From CAJXZP01 sp047610145 (GTDB taxonomy: Bacteria; Bacteroidota; Bacteroidia; Flavobacteriales_G; Salibacteraceae): a stretch of 32,336 bases of DNA. Positions within the stretch are counted from its first letter, which is position 1, and every line of letters begins with the position of its first letter. The position numbers were made by a program, and so were the translations under genes. Of the stretch, positions 15,329-23,259 are shown piece after piece. The notes beneath the pieces were generated by a model, which was given only the letters and a program-made list of their open reading frames with translations, was not told where the DNA came from and did no database searches. The stretch is from NCBI GenBank assembly GCA_047610145.1, contig JBLFZF010000025.1:1-32336 (forward strand), given 5' to 3'.

Positions 15329-16018
15329 TTAAAGTGTGATACGTAACCCACAGTTGTAATTGGAAGTCATTATGGGTTTCGGTTAGATGTGGGTTTAGCG
15401 CTATATCGGTGGAGAATTTCCCGGTGTTTTCAGGTTTTAACTCTGAAACGTGTCCGTTAAATGCTGGGCCTATCATTATGGCAAGGTGTCCGTTTAAATT
15501 CATGTCAAAGGTTAGATCTGCTCTAGTTAAAAGAGTAATCCCGTAGCACTATCTGCAACACTGATTAAGCCAAGTTGAAACCCGTGTAATACGCGAGTTG
15601 AATTAATTAACCCCACTTGAACGCCACTCATGGTAACTAGTGATTGTTTATATATACCAGAAACTTGAGTCCCATTTAATTTTTTGGTAACAATATGACG
15701 GATGCCGCTTATTTGTATGCCTTTGATATTTGTAAGTGCTATATTACTGATTCCTGCAATTTGAGATTCGGTTACGTCTCCTTTAAGTACATTAGTAATG
15801 CCGCCTAGCTCAAATCCTTCTAAACCACCGGTTATTCCGTATAGAATATTAAACGAAAGGTGGTTTGTGATGAGTTTTGACTGTGAACCATTACTGCCAA
15901 TAGGGTATGCAAAACTAATTTGGGAAGTAGTGGTTTTTAAAGCCTCTGACTTTTGAGCAATTAACCCGCTAGTAATTGAGGTGAATAAAATGATAATTAT
16001 TATTTGAACTGTTTTCAT
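15329..16018 (-). pseudogene. Degraded paralog of the STN/16-residue-repeat outer-membrane protein
   Basis: ATG 16018 begins MKTVQIIIIILFTSITSGLIAQ, a signal peptide without an STN domain. Residues 46-163 match residues ~250-470 of the protein at 19412-21295 but with fewer repeats: GFELGG at 68, GIQISG at 100, GTQVSG at 116, GVQVG at 132, then two 14-residue units ending ADSATG. The frame stops at 15527. In another frame the C-terminus of the paralog continues at once (LLTRADLTFDM, then GPAFNGHVSELK), matching LNRADITLDF and GPALNYHVSQMG. About 85 residues between them are lost. Near the end a second shift occurs: CGLRITL followed by TAA at 15329 in a third frame matches the paralog's AGLRYDF end. 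The gene is therefore deleted and frameshifted. A short product from 15527-16018 could still be made. Confidence 0.8.
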
Positions 16019-16141
16019 TTTTGTAGTTTTTGTTTGAACTACTCTAAAAACAACTGGGTTTTAAAATACCCCTAGTCCACAGAAAAATTATTTTTCATTT
16101 TATGTATATTCGTTGTGTTCCCCTAAATAGAGTTGGTATTT

Positions 16142-16489
16142 ATGAAAAATTTTTGGTACAGTATTTTTGTTGTCTTTGCGTTTTACGCATGTAATGCTTC
16201 TAAAGAATATATTTTTAGTCAAGTAGAAATAGATCGTGGGGCAAGTATGTATGCAGATTATACACTAGCTAATTTAAAAGAAGGCCAATCTCTTTATATG
16301 GCCAATTGTGGTTCATGCCACGGATTAAAAGACCCCACTTCCCACACAACTGCAGAATGGAAAAGAATTGTTCCACAGATGGCAGAAATGATTAATAAAA
16401 TGGAAGTGAAGTTAGATGTTGAATCTCAAGATTTAATTTTGAAGTATGTAACGGTGATGGGAACTGCTACCCCGGAAAACGAGTATTAG
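16142..16489 (+). CDS. Monoheme c-type cytochrome lipoprotein
   Basis: 115 residues from ATG 16142, chosen over the in-frame TTG at 16133 because MKNFWYSIFVVFAFYAC forms a normal lipoprotein leader with lipobox FYAC (Cys17). A single heme-attachment motif CGSCH lies at 56-60, preceded by EGQSLYMAN as in class I cytochromes. Several Met residues around 80-87 (PQMAEMINKM) could supply the axial ligand. It should be a membrane-anchored periplasmic electron carrier. Its 3' end overlaps the convergent oxidoreductase gene by 4 bp. The redox partner is unknown. Confidence 0.88.
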   Translation: MKNFWYSIFVVFAFYACNASKEYIFSQVEIDRGASMYADYTLANLKEGQSLYMANCGSCHGLKDPTSHTTAEWKRIVPQMAEMINKMEVKLDVESQDLILKYVTVMGTATPENEY

Positions 16490-17460
16490 TTCACCGCAAT
16501 TACAACATCTCCTTTTTTGTGCCCAGTATCTACATAGCGATGTGCTTGTGGTACGTCTTTTAGTGGGTAGATACGATCAATTATGGTGTGATACTTCTCC
16601 TTATTTATGATTTCGATTAAATCATGAAATAATTCACGTTGCACTTCAAGAGGTAGCATTCCGGTAGCTGAAAATTTAGCTTTTTTAGATCCTGAGATTG
16701 ACGTTTTTAATACGTTCATTAAAAGGGGGAATCCTAAAACGGGAGATATATATGCTCCATTTGGAGAAAGGGCTTCTTTACTATTCGAAAATGTTCGTGT
16801 ACCTACAGTATCGTAAATGAGGTCGTAAGTCAATCCGGTTTTTGAGAAATTCACTTGGTTATAATCAATAACATAATCAGCTCCTATAGATTTAACCATT
16901 TCTATGTTTTTACTGCTACAAACTCCGGTAACAATAGCTCCCATGCTTTTAGCTAATTGAACAGCCGATGAACCTAAACTACCCGAAGCTCCATTAATAA
17001 GTACGTGTTGACCTTTTTTAAGTTGACCAATATTCTTTAAAAAATTCATGGAAGTAAGTGCGCCATCGCAAATACCAGCGGCTTCGTTAAAGTTCATTTT
17101 CTTAGGAAGGTGCGCAACAACCCCATTTTGAGAAACACAAACAAATTCAGCATGCGTTCCAAATGTATCTATGTTCTCTCCAAAAACTTTATCTCCAATT
17201 TTAAATAAAGTGACGTCTTTTCCTACGCATGCAACTACTCCAGCAAAGTTGGTTCCGGGTATGGGGTGTGTGGGTTTAGAAAAACCCATGAATAATCGTC
17301 CGATATAAGGTTTACCCGTTCGCATCATCGTACCAGCTCTTGAAACTGTTGTTGCGTAAATTTTGATTCTTATTTCATCTTTCTTAGGAATAGGCATTGC
17401 TGCTTCTTGTAGTTGTAAAACCTCTGGGCCTCCATAATTTGTGCTAATAATTGCTTTCAT
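16486..17460 (-). CDS. MDR-family NAD(P)-dependent oxidoreductase (quinone reductase-like)
   Basis: 324 residues, a zinc-independent medium-chain dehydrogenase/reductase. It shows the GroES-like N-domain (PIPGTNFAGVVACVGKDV, GDKVFG), the Rossmann GASGSLGSSAVQLAK near residue 155 and the C-terminal KGDVVIAVN. Structural zinc cysteines are absent. It probably reduces quinones or enones with NADPH; the physiological substrate is not evident. It lies 89 bp downstream of the AraC-type regulator on the same strand, so the two may be cotranscribed. The 3' end overlaps the convergent cytochrome gene. Confidence 0.9.
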   Translation of the reverse strand: MKAIISTNYGGPEVLQLQEAAMPIPKKDEIRIKIYATTVSRAGTMMRTGKPYIGRLFMGFSKPTHPIPGTNFAGVVACVGKDVTLFKIGDKVFGENIDTFGTHAEFVCVSQNGVVAHLPKKMNFNEAAGICDGALTSMNFLKNIGQLKKGQHVLINGASGSLGSSAVQLAKSMGAIVTGVCSSKNIEMVKSIGADYVIDYNQVNFSKTGLTYDLIYDTVGTRTFSNSKEALSPNGAYISPVLGFPLLMNVLKTSISGSKKAKFSATGMLPLEVQRELFHDLIEIINKEKYHTIIDRIYPLKDVPQAHRYVDTGHKKGDVVIAVN

Positions 17461-17549
17461 TATCTTGTTTTTGAGGCAAAGGTGATTCAGCTATGGTGTT
17501 AGAATGTTCTACATTATAAATAGGAACGTGTTGAATGTAAAATAGAACT

Positions 17550-19343
17550 TTAGCTCTGACTAAGAAACTGCTTTGGAGTTAATCCAGTTTCTTTTTTGAA
17601 GTAGGTATTGAAAACGGTTTTAGAATTGAAACCACTCTCGTAAGCCAATCCTATTAGAGTGATATGCTTGTTTTTCTGGTCTTTAGCTAATTTTTTAAAG
17701 GTTTCTACACGAAAATGGTTAATGTATTCGCTGAAGTTCTTACCTAAGTTCTCATTTAACAACCACGATAATTGATTGGGGTGAATCTCTATTAACTTTG
17801 CTAATGAGCGCAATGAAAGGTTGGAATCTAAGTATGGTTTTGTGCTATCCATTAATTGAACCAATAGCCCGGAGAATTTTACTTGATCGGGGAGTGTGAG
17901 CAATGCTTTCTTCCTAGAGTCAACAGGCTTTATTTTCTCCATTGGAAATAGAAGGTCTTGATACTTTCTATGTCTAGGGTCCTTCTTTATTGATTTTACA
18001 ATGGGGTCATTGAAACGTAATAATAGAAGAGACGCATTTTTGTTCCATGCGTTTTCTACCCAATCAAAGGCCAAGTCTACGTTTCTAGAATAGCCATAAT
18101 AAAGGAATAGGTAAGAGTCTGCGGTGAATCCATTTGGGCTTTTTGCCTGTTCTTTAATTCGGGCTACATATTTATGGGTGTTGGTGTGGTCACGCAAAGC
18201 GGCATAGGCTAAGACTAGAGCTCCTGTTTTTTCACTTTCTACCAGTAAACCCTCAGGTAGATCGTTGAATACTTGAATAACCTCATGTTGACGTCCAATT
18301 TGAAGTAGACATTGTGACTTCACCGAAATGGCAGGGATGCTTTGAGGATTGGCGGCCAAGCATTCTTCTAGTTTCTGAAGTGCACGAGAATAGTTTTCGG
18401 TCATATAATCTACATATGCTTCATAAAACCAAACTTCTTCAGACAAAGGGTTAATATCAATAGCAACTTTCAGATGTTTTCTAGCCAGTTTTTCTTCTCC
18501 AGAAATTATATACAAAAAGCATAAAAACTGTTGTCCTTCGGCATAATTGGGTTGAATAGCAATAGATTTTTTTGTGCTTTCAATGGCTTTAGTAAAATTA
18601 CATTCCGTAAAAATGGCATGATTCGCCAACATGTAATAGGCTTCCGGAATTTGATTATTTATTTTTAGGGATGCATTAATGTATGTTTCACTGAGTCCCC
18701 AGGCTGTTGAGAAATCCATAAACCCGGCCATGGCTAAAAAGCTATAGGAATCGGCTAAACCAATCATGGATGAGGTATGTTCTGCATCCAGTACCAAGGC
18801 TTTTTTGTACCACAAAATAGCTTCCTCCACATCTGCGGGGTTCCATCTATTTTTTAAATGACGCGCTTTTAAGGAAAACGAATAGGCATCAATACTCCGA
18901 GTTTGATTTACGACTAGATGTTCTTGAATTTCTAGATGGCCAAAATGTTCTCGCAGTTTATCGGCAATAATCAAGCTAACTTCATCTTGAACGTTAAATA
19001 TGTTATCTAGTTTACGATCCCAGGTTTCTGACCAAAAATGAAAATCGTCTTCGGCTTGAATTAGTTGTGCTGTAATTCGCAGGGTATTGGCCGATAAGCG
19101 AACACTACCTTCTAAAATGGTAGCTACTTTTAGTTCTTTAGCAATTTGTTGAATAGGAAAGTCTGTTCCTTTAAAAGAAAAAGAGGAGCTTCTAGAAGTC
19201 ACTCTTAATCCGCTAATTTTAGCCAGTGCATTAATTATTTCCTCTGTTATTCCATCACTAAAATATTCATTCTCTTCACTTGTGCTCCTATTCACAAATG
19301 GAAGTACGGCAATGGTTTTTGGTGAAGGTTTAAATGAAGTCAT
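17550..19343 (-). CDS. TolB-like/TPR/AraC-type transcriptional regulator
   Basis: 597 residues in three parts. Residues ~8-130 resemble the TolB-like amino-terminal domain usually fused to adenylate cyclases (IAVLPFVNRST, YFSDGITEEIINAL, ILEGSVR, WSETWDRKL). Residues ~150-460 are TPR-like helices. The last ~100 residues are an AraC-type helix-turn-helix pair (LAKLIEIHPNQLSWLLNENLG, then IGLAYESGFNSKTVFNTYFKK and GLTPKQF). No membrane segment, receiver or kinase domain is seen, so it probably acts in the cytoplasm as a DNA-binding protein controlled through its TPR region. Its position downstream of the sigma/FecR/STN operon, 68 bp away on the same strand, suggests a link but does not prove it. 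Confidence 0.88.
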   Translation of the reverse strand: MTSFKPSPKTIAVLPFVNRSTSEENEYFSDGITEEIINALAKISGLRVTSRSSSFSFKGTDFPIQQIAKELKVATILEGSVRLSANTLRITAQLIQAEDDFHFWSETWDRKLDNIFNVQDEVSLIIADKLREHFGHLEIQEHLVVNQTRSIDAYSFSLKARHLKNRWNPADVEEAILWYKKALVLDAEHTSSMIGLADSYSFLAMAGFMDFSTAWGLSETYINASLKINNQIPEAYYMLANHAIFTECNFTKAIESTKKSIAIQPNYAEGQQFLCFLYIISGEEKLARKHLKVAIDINPLSEEVWFYEAYVDYMTENYSRALQKLEECLAANPQSIPAISVKSQCLLQIGRQHEVIQVFNDLPEGLLVESEKTGALVLAYAALRDHTNTHKYVARIKEQAKSPNGFTADSYLFLYYGYSRNVDLAFDWVENAWNKNASLLLLRFNDPIVKSIKKDPRHRKYQDLLFPMEKIKPVDSRKKALLTLPDQVKFSGLLVQLMDSTKPYLDSNLSLRSLAKLIEIHPNQLSWLLNENLGKNFSEYINHFRVETFKKLAKDQKNKHITLIGLAYESGFNSKTVFNTYFKKETGLTPKQFLSQS

Positions 19344-19411
19344 TTTAGTTTGAATCTAATTTTTCTGATACGGAAAGGTAGGTCTAATTCTAATAGTTAA
19401 ATTGGTTTCTA

Positions 19412-21295
19412 TTAAAAATCATACCGTAACCCTGCTTTTCCACCCCACCAGGATTGTACTTGGGTTTGACCATATACTTGCGTATAAAAAGGATCAATAG
19501 CAATATCGGTGTTGAAAACACCCGTTTCATTATAGCCCATTTGCGAGACATGATAGTTTAATGCTGGCCCAGCAAAAGCAGTGAATCGGCCAATATTAAA
19601 GTCCAATGTTATATCTGCTCGATTGAGCACATTGAGTTCCCAAATATATCCGTTTGTAATTTCTTTTTCATTTATAGCAGTGAAGGAAAGGTCAATACTT
19701 ATGGACAGCCATTTCCACGTATTTATGCGTGAGCCGATACCAAACCCGATTCCAAAAACCTCTGGGTTGCTGGGTCTTAATCCTACGCTCCAGGTAGTGT
19801 AAAACGCATCTACCCCCGATTTGAACGCTATATTTGTATACAACACCTCATTACCAAACACCTCTAAAGGATGATAGCCATTCCGAACAAAGTTGAAAAG
19901 GCCAATGGCTATTCCATTGGCGCTATCGGCAATGTTAATTAGACCTATTTGTAATCCATTATTAGTTTTGGCATAGTTGGTTATTGAAATTTGGGCTCCT
20001 TTTAAAGTACCAGAGGTATGATTATAAAACCCCGACAATTGAACACCATTTACATCTTTTATACTGAGGTTATGAATTCCGGAAAGTTGAAACCCAGATA
20101 CTGAACTTCGTATAATATTTGCAATTCCAGCTACTTGGAAACCTATTAAACTATCCTCTGCCCAATTCCATGTCCCTGCTAATTGAAAGCCTTTGAAATT
20201 TTTTGTTACGTGGTTTTGAATTCCAGCCACTTGGAAACCTCCAAAGGTTCCGTTAACAATATTACTAATCCCAGAAACCTGCATGCCCAAAATGCCAGCA
20301 TGTAAGAAATTTGAAATTCCAGCCATCTGAAGACCAATCAACTTTTTTTCTGCGCGGTTATGGATACCAGCCATTTGAAACCCATAGGTAGTTCCTTGCA
20401 CTTGATTGGTTAACCCGGCTACTTGAAACCCTTTCATGTCACGGGTAAGGATATTAAGTAATCCACCAACTTCAACTCCATTCACCCCGCCATTGTATCC
20501 TCCAAAAAGATTGAAAGACATACGATTAGTAACAATCCCACTGGCTTTCATGTTGGTTCCCACGGTTGGAATAACTGAAACCTGCCACAAATTTACTTCA
20601 TCAATAGCCATTAGATTAACCGAAGCAAGTTGGCCTTCTTTCGGAACCATTTTTTTAATAAAAGTATTCGAATCTTTTAGAATAGCTTTTTCAGAAGAGG
20701 AGGTGGAAAAGGTCATAGGTTTAATGATGGGGTTCAGATAAATAATTACTGAATTTTTTTCTTTTAGATTAACGGATATAAGGGTATCGGTGTAATTTAT
20801 TTTAGCGACACTGAAGTTTTTTGCATCTCCCTTTTCAAGAACCAGTTTAAATTCACCACTACTATTACTTAACACGGTTTGTCGGCTGCTAATTTCATAA
20901 ATACTTGCATTCGGAATGGGCTTGCTGGTTTCCTTATTTCGGATTACTCCTGTAAATGAGATGATATTGGGATGTGCCTTATTACTTGCTTTTATTGCCT
21001 TTTTACCATCCAGTAAAACAAGATAATTACCTACCATTTTTGCTTGAATGCGTTTATCAAATATGTCAAAAACTACTTTTTTCACGGTTTTCAAACCGCT
21101 GTAGGTAATAACGCTATCTGCATTTATTAACCTAGTGTTGTATGAAAACTTTAATGCAAGTTGCTCCTCTATTTGGGTAAATAAATCATGGATGGGTTGC
21201 TCTTTCACCGTCACATCAACGATAAAATTCTTAGGTTTCTGAGCTGATACTTGTAATGCAAAAAACAGAAATATAACGAGATTAAATTTCTTCAC
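19412..21295 (-). CDS. STN- and CarboxypepD_reg-domain protein with ten 16-residue G-x-Q repeats (outer-membrane signalling partner)
   Basis: 627 residues from GTG 21293-21295, overlapping the 3' end of fecR by 14 bp. Signal peptide MKKFNLVIFLFFALQVSAQ. Residues ~23-97 are an STN domain (VKEQPIHDLFTQIEEQLAL, ending GNYLVLL). Residues ~111-190 are a carboxypeptidase-regulatory-like domain. Residues 273-432 are ten uninterrupted 16-residue units, each beginning G-[F/L/M/V/A]-[Q/E] and mostly continuing [V/M/L]-[A/S/G]-G-x-x-N, followed by 14-residue units. The C-terminal ~150 residues are barrel-like, ending GLRYDF. STN domains normally bind FecR through the periplasm, and here the usual TonB-dependent receptor is replaced by this repeat protein. 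The repeats resemble Leptospira LA_2272-type surface proteins; ligand unknown. Confidence 0.85.
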   Translation of the reverse strand: MKKFNLVIFLFFALQVSAQKPKNFIVDVTVKEQPIHDLFTQIEEQLALKFSYNTRLINADSVITYSGLKTVKKVVFDIFDKRIQAKMVGNYLVLLDGKKAIKASNKAHPNIISFTGVIRNKETSKPIPNASIYEISSRQTVLSNSSGEFKLVLEKGDAKNFSVAKINYTDTLISVNLKEKNSVIIYLNPIIKPMTFSTSSSEKAILKDSNTFIKKMVPKEGQLASVNLMAIDEVNLWQVSVIPTVGTNMKASGIVTNRMSFNLFGGYNGGVNGVEVGGLLNILTRDMKGFQVAGLTNQVQGTTYGFQMAGIHNRAEKKLIGLQMAGISNFLHAGILGMQVSGISNIVNGTFGGFQVAGIQNHVTKNFKGFQLAGTWNWAEDSLIGFQVAGIANIIRSSVSGFQLSGIHNLSIKDVNGVQLSGFYNHTSGTLKGAQISITNYAKTNNGLQIGLINIADSANGIAIGLFNFVRNGYHPLEVFGNEVLYTNIAFKSGVDAFYTTWSVGLRPSNPEVFGIGFGIGSRINTWKWLSISIDLSFTAINEKEITNGYIWELNVLNRADITLDFNIGRFTAFAGPALNYHVSQMGYNETGVFNTDIAIDPFYTQVYGQTQVQSWWGGKAGLRYDF

Positions 21296-22280
21296 AACTC
21301 TTGCCTATTAAAGTGTAGGTGTTTTTTTGATGGTCTAATTCTAATTCAAACGTGAACGCAATAATTTCCATAATTTCCTCAATTCTGGCATTTTGGAAAT
21401 TAACGGTCAACAGGCATTTTTTAGTTGTTTCATTGCTAAACACCACCTCTATTTTATAAACTGCTTCGAGTATATGGGCTACTTTACGTAACTCAACACC
21501 CTCAAAAATCAATTCTTGATTGATCCAATACAGATCTTGATTAGTAGTAGATGAGGTAGATTGTGGTTCAAGCTTTTTGGTATCCGTATTGTATACCACT
21601 TTGTCTCCTGCGCTAAGTTCAACAGATAAATAACTACTGTCTGCTGTATTAGAAAGGTATTCAAAAAGAACCACTCCCGACTTCACATATACACTTACTA
21701 GTTCGTCTTCAGGATCTGATTTAATGTTAAAGGATGTTCCTAATACCTTAACCATACTTTGATTTAAATATATAATAAAGGGTTTGGTGGTATCTCTTTC
21801 AATATCAAAAAATGCCTCTCCCTGTAGATTTACTTCTCTTGTATTTTTATTAAAACTTGGAGCGTATTCGATTCTGGTACTTTTATTCAAAGTAATTATA
21901 GAACCATCCATAAGGGTATCGTTTATAATGGCGAGTTCTGAGAATACAATGGTATTGGGATCGGTACCTGATAAATTAAATAACACGTGTATCGAACCGA
22001 GAACTATCATTAGTACAGCAGCCACTTTAAACCAAGCCGTATTAAAAAGTGGCGTAGAAAAAATTTTTGGTGAAACCTTGTTCCATGCCTGATTTGCATC
22101 GAAATTGGATTCGCTATTTTGTTTAGGAGCATTCCAAACTTGCGTAATTTGCTCAAATTGATTCCAGTTTTTTTCTGACATAGAAATCCACTCGGATACC
22201 TCATATGCTTCCTGGTCATTTAGCTCACCAAGCAAATAGGCAATTAGTAATTCGTCTCTATTTTTTTTTCCCTGCACCAT
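21282..22280 (-). CDS. FecR-family anti-sigma factor
   Basis: 332 residues. The cytoplasmic N-terminus carries a conserved anti-sigma helix (ELLIAYLLGELNDQEAYEVSEW). One membrane span lies at ~82-103 (FKVAAVLMIVLGSIHVLFNL). The periplasmic FecR domain follows (~118-215, with LADGS-type LMDGSIITLNKST, EVNLQGEAFFDIERD and LGTSFNIK), then the C-terminal STN-like domain (LRKVAHILEAVYKIEVVF, TVNFQNARIEEIMEII). It sequesters the ECF sigma factor and releases it on a signal from the outer-membrane partner. The ATG overlaps the sigma stop codon (TAATG) and its own end overlaps the STN gene, indicating translational coupling through the operon. Confidence 0.95.
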   Translation of the reverse strand: MVQGKKNRDELLIAYLLGELNDQEAYEVSEWISMSEKNWNQFEQITQVWNAPKQNSESNFDANQAWNKVSPKIFSTPLFNTAWFKVAAVLMIVLGSIHVLFNLSGTDPNTIVFSELAIINDTLMDGSIITLNKSTRIEYAPSFNKNTREVNLQGEAFFDIERDTTKPFIIYLNQSMVKVLGTSFNIKSDPEDELVSVYVKSGVVLFEYLSNTADSSYLSVELSAGDKVVYNTDTKKLEPQSTSSTTNQDLYWINQELIFEGVELRKVAHILEAVYKIEVVFSNETTKKCLLTVNFQNARIEEIMEIIAFTFELELDHQKNTYTLIGKSCEEI

Positions 22281-22873
22281 TATGCTACTAATAAAACAAT
22301 TGAGTTTACATTTTCCCCTAGTCCTTCCAATAAATAATGCACAAAAGCAATATGAAGAAAGTCTTTAAACTCCATTCGCATGTCTTTCATGGCACTTCCC
22401 ATATGGTTTTCAACTGTTTTTATAGAAATATTTAAGTTTTCCGCAATTTCCCGGTATTTTAAACCTTCGAACTTACTCATCTCAAATATTTTTTTACGTT
22501 GAGAAGGCATTTTTTGAATGGCTATTTGAATTTTATCTTGAAGCAGAAGGGTGTCATCTTCCGCGTTAAATTGAGAATCCGTAAGTTCTCTTTCGTTATG
22601 TACTTTATATTCTTCCCGTATTGAAATGTGTTTTTTTTGGTTCAAACATGCATTTCGAATCATGGTAAATAAGTACGCCTTCGGGTTATCACCAATAACA
22701 AGTGTTTTACGACTCTCCCAAAATTTCACAAAGGTGTTTTGTACAATTTCTTCGGCATCATCAGGGTCGTTGGTGAACCCATTAGCAAAAAGACAAAACA
22801 TAGCATAACTCTCTTTGAAGAATACTTCAAAGGCTTTTTCAGTGCTAAAGATATGTGTTGTTTTGTTCGTCAA
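22280..22873 (-). CDS. ECF-family RNA polymerase sigma-70 factor (FecI-like)
   Basis: 197 residues, the first gene of the signalling operon. Sigma region 2 covers ~13-85 (FEVFFKESYAMFCLF, DDAEEIVQNTFVKFWESR, AYLFTMIRNACLNQ). Region 4 covers ~125-180 (MPSQRKKIFEMSKFEGL, YREIAENLNISIKTVENHMGSAM). The apparent start is TTG 22873; no ATG lies upstream in frame and the next internal ATG (residue 25) would delete part of region 2, so the TTG start is preferred. It directs transcription when freed by the FecR protein encoded next. Probable targets include its own operon. Confidence 0.94.
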   Translation of the reverse strand: MTNKTTHIFSTEKAFEVFFKESYAMFCLFANGFTNDPDDAEEIVQNTFVKFWESRKTLVIGDNPKAYLFTMIRNACLNQKKHISIREEYKVHNERELTDSQFNAEDDTLLLQDKIQIAIQKMPSQRKKIFEMSKFEGLKYREIAENLNISIKTVENHMGSAMKDMRMEFKDFLHIAFVHYLLEGLGENVNSIVLLVA

Positions 22874-23259
22874 TGGGTGAACTGAGTTTTAGCGAAAATA
22901 GTTTATTCAGTGTTAGTTATCTAAGGTTAAATTTTCAATATTTGAGATTTGTCCGAAAACTAGTAGTGTGTCTCCATTTTGAAGTAGGGTTGTAGGTGAT
23001 GGTAAACTAAGCGCCTTTTATTGGTAGGGGTCATTTTTTTTGCAATAGGTGTACCTAAATACACCGAGACCGGTTACACCGAATTTGTTAGTATCAAGGT
23101 AGATTCTAGTTTAATAATGTAATCAAAACTGAGCTAGTTAAAGAATTAGTATAGGTGTTGAATACTGAACTAGCTGAAAGTGAATAAATGAGGGAATTCA
23201 GAATTTAATTTTAGCGATTGATTTCTTTTTGACCTTACCTTTGTGATTCAATATTTTGT
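22874..23259. other. 386-bp divergent intergenic region
   Basis: No gene is seen on either strand. It separates the ECF sigma operon (minus) from the plus-strand epimerase/dehydrogenase gene and must hold both promoters. It contains a small dyad GGTGTA-CCTAAA-TACACC (23048-23065), followed by a third TACACC at ~23075, and a good -7 element at 23236-23243. Confidence 0.55.
23236..23243 (+). promoter_or_regulatory. Bacteroidota-type -7 promoter element
   Basis: TACCTTTG is an exact match to the TAnnTTTG consensus and ends 16 bp before the ATG at 23260. An ATTG at 23217-23220 may act as the -33 element, though the spacing of 15 bp is shorter than usual. Confidence 0.45.

Noticed and set aside
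15291..15503. 70-codon frame as an independent small gene
   Set aside because: Most of its translation matches the C-terminus of the STN-repeat protein and its end runs into the receptor start; it is a pseudogene fragment.
12946..16018. SusCD-type polysaccharide utilisation locus
   Set aside because: A TonB-dependent receptor is present but there is no SusD-like lipoprotein or glycan-degrading enzyme nearby.
19880..20480. Periodic sequence as a CRISPR array or DNA satellite
   Set aside because: The periodicity is 48 bp in a coding frame with degenerate units; no conserved repeat with unique spacers is present.
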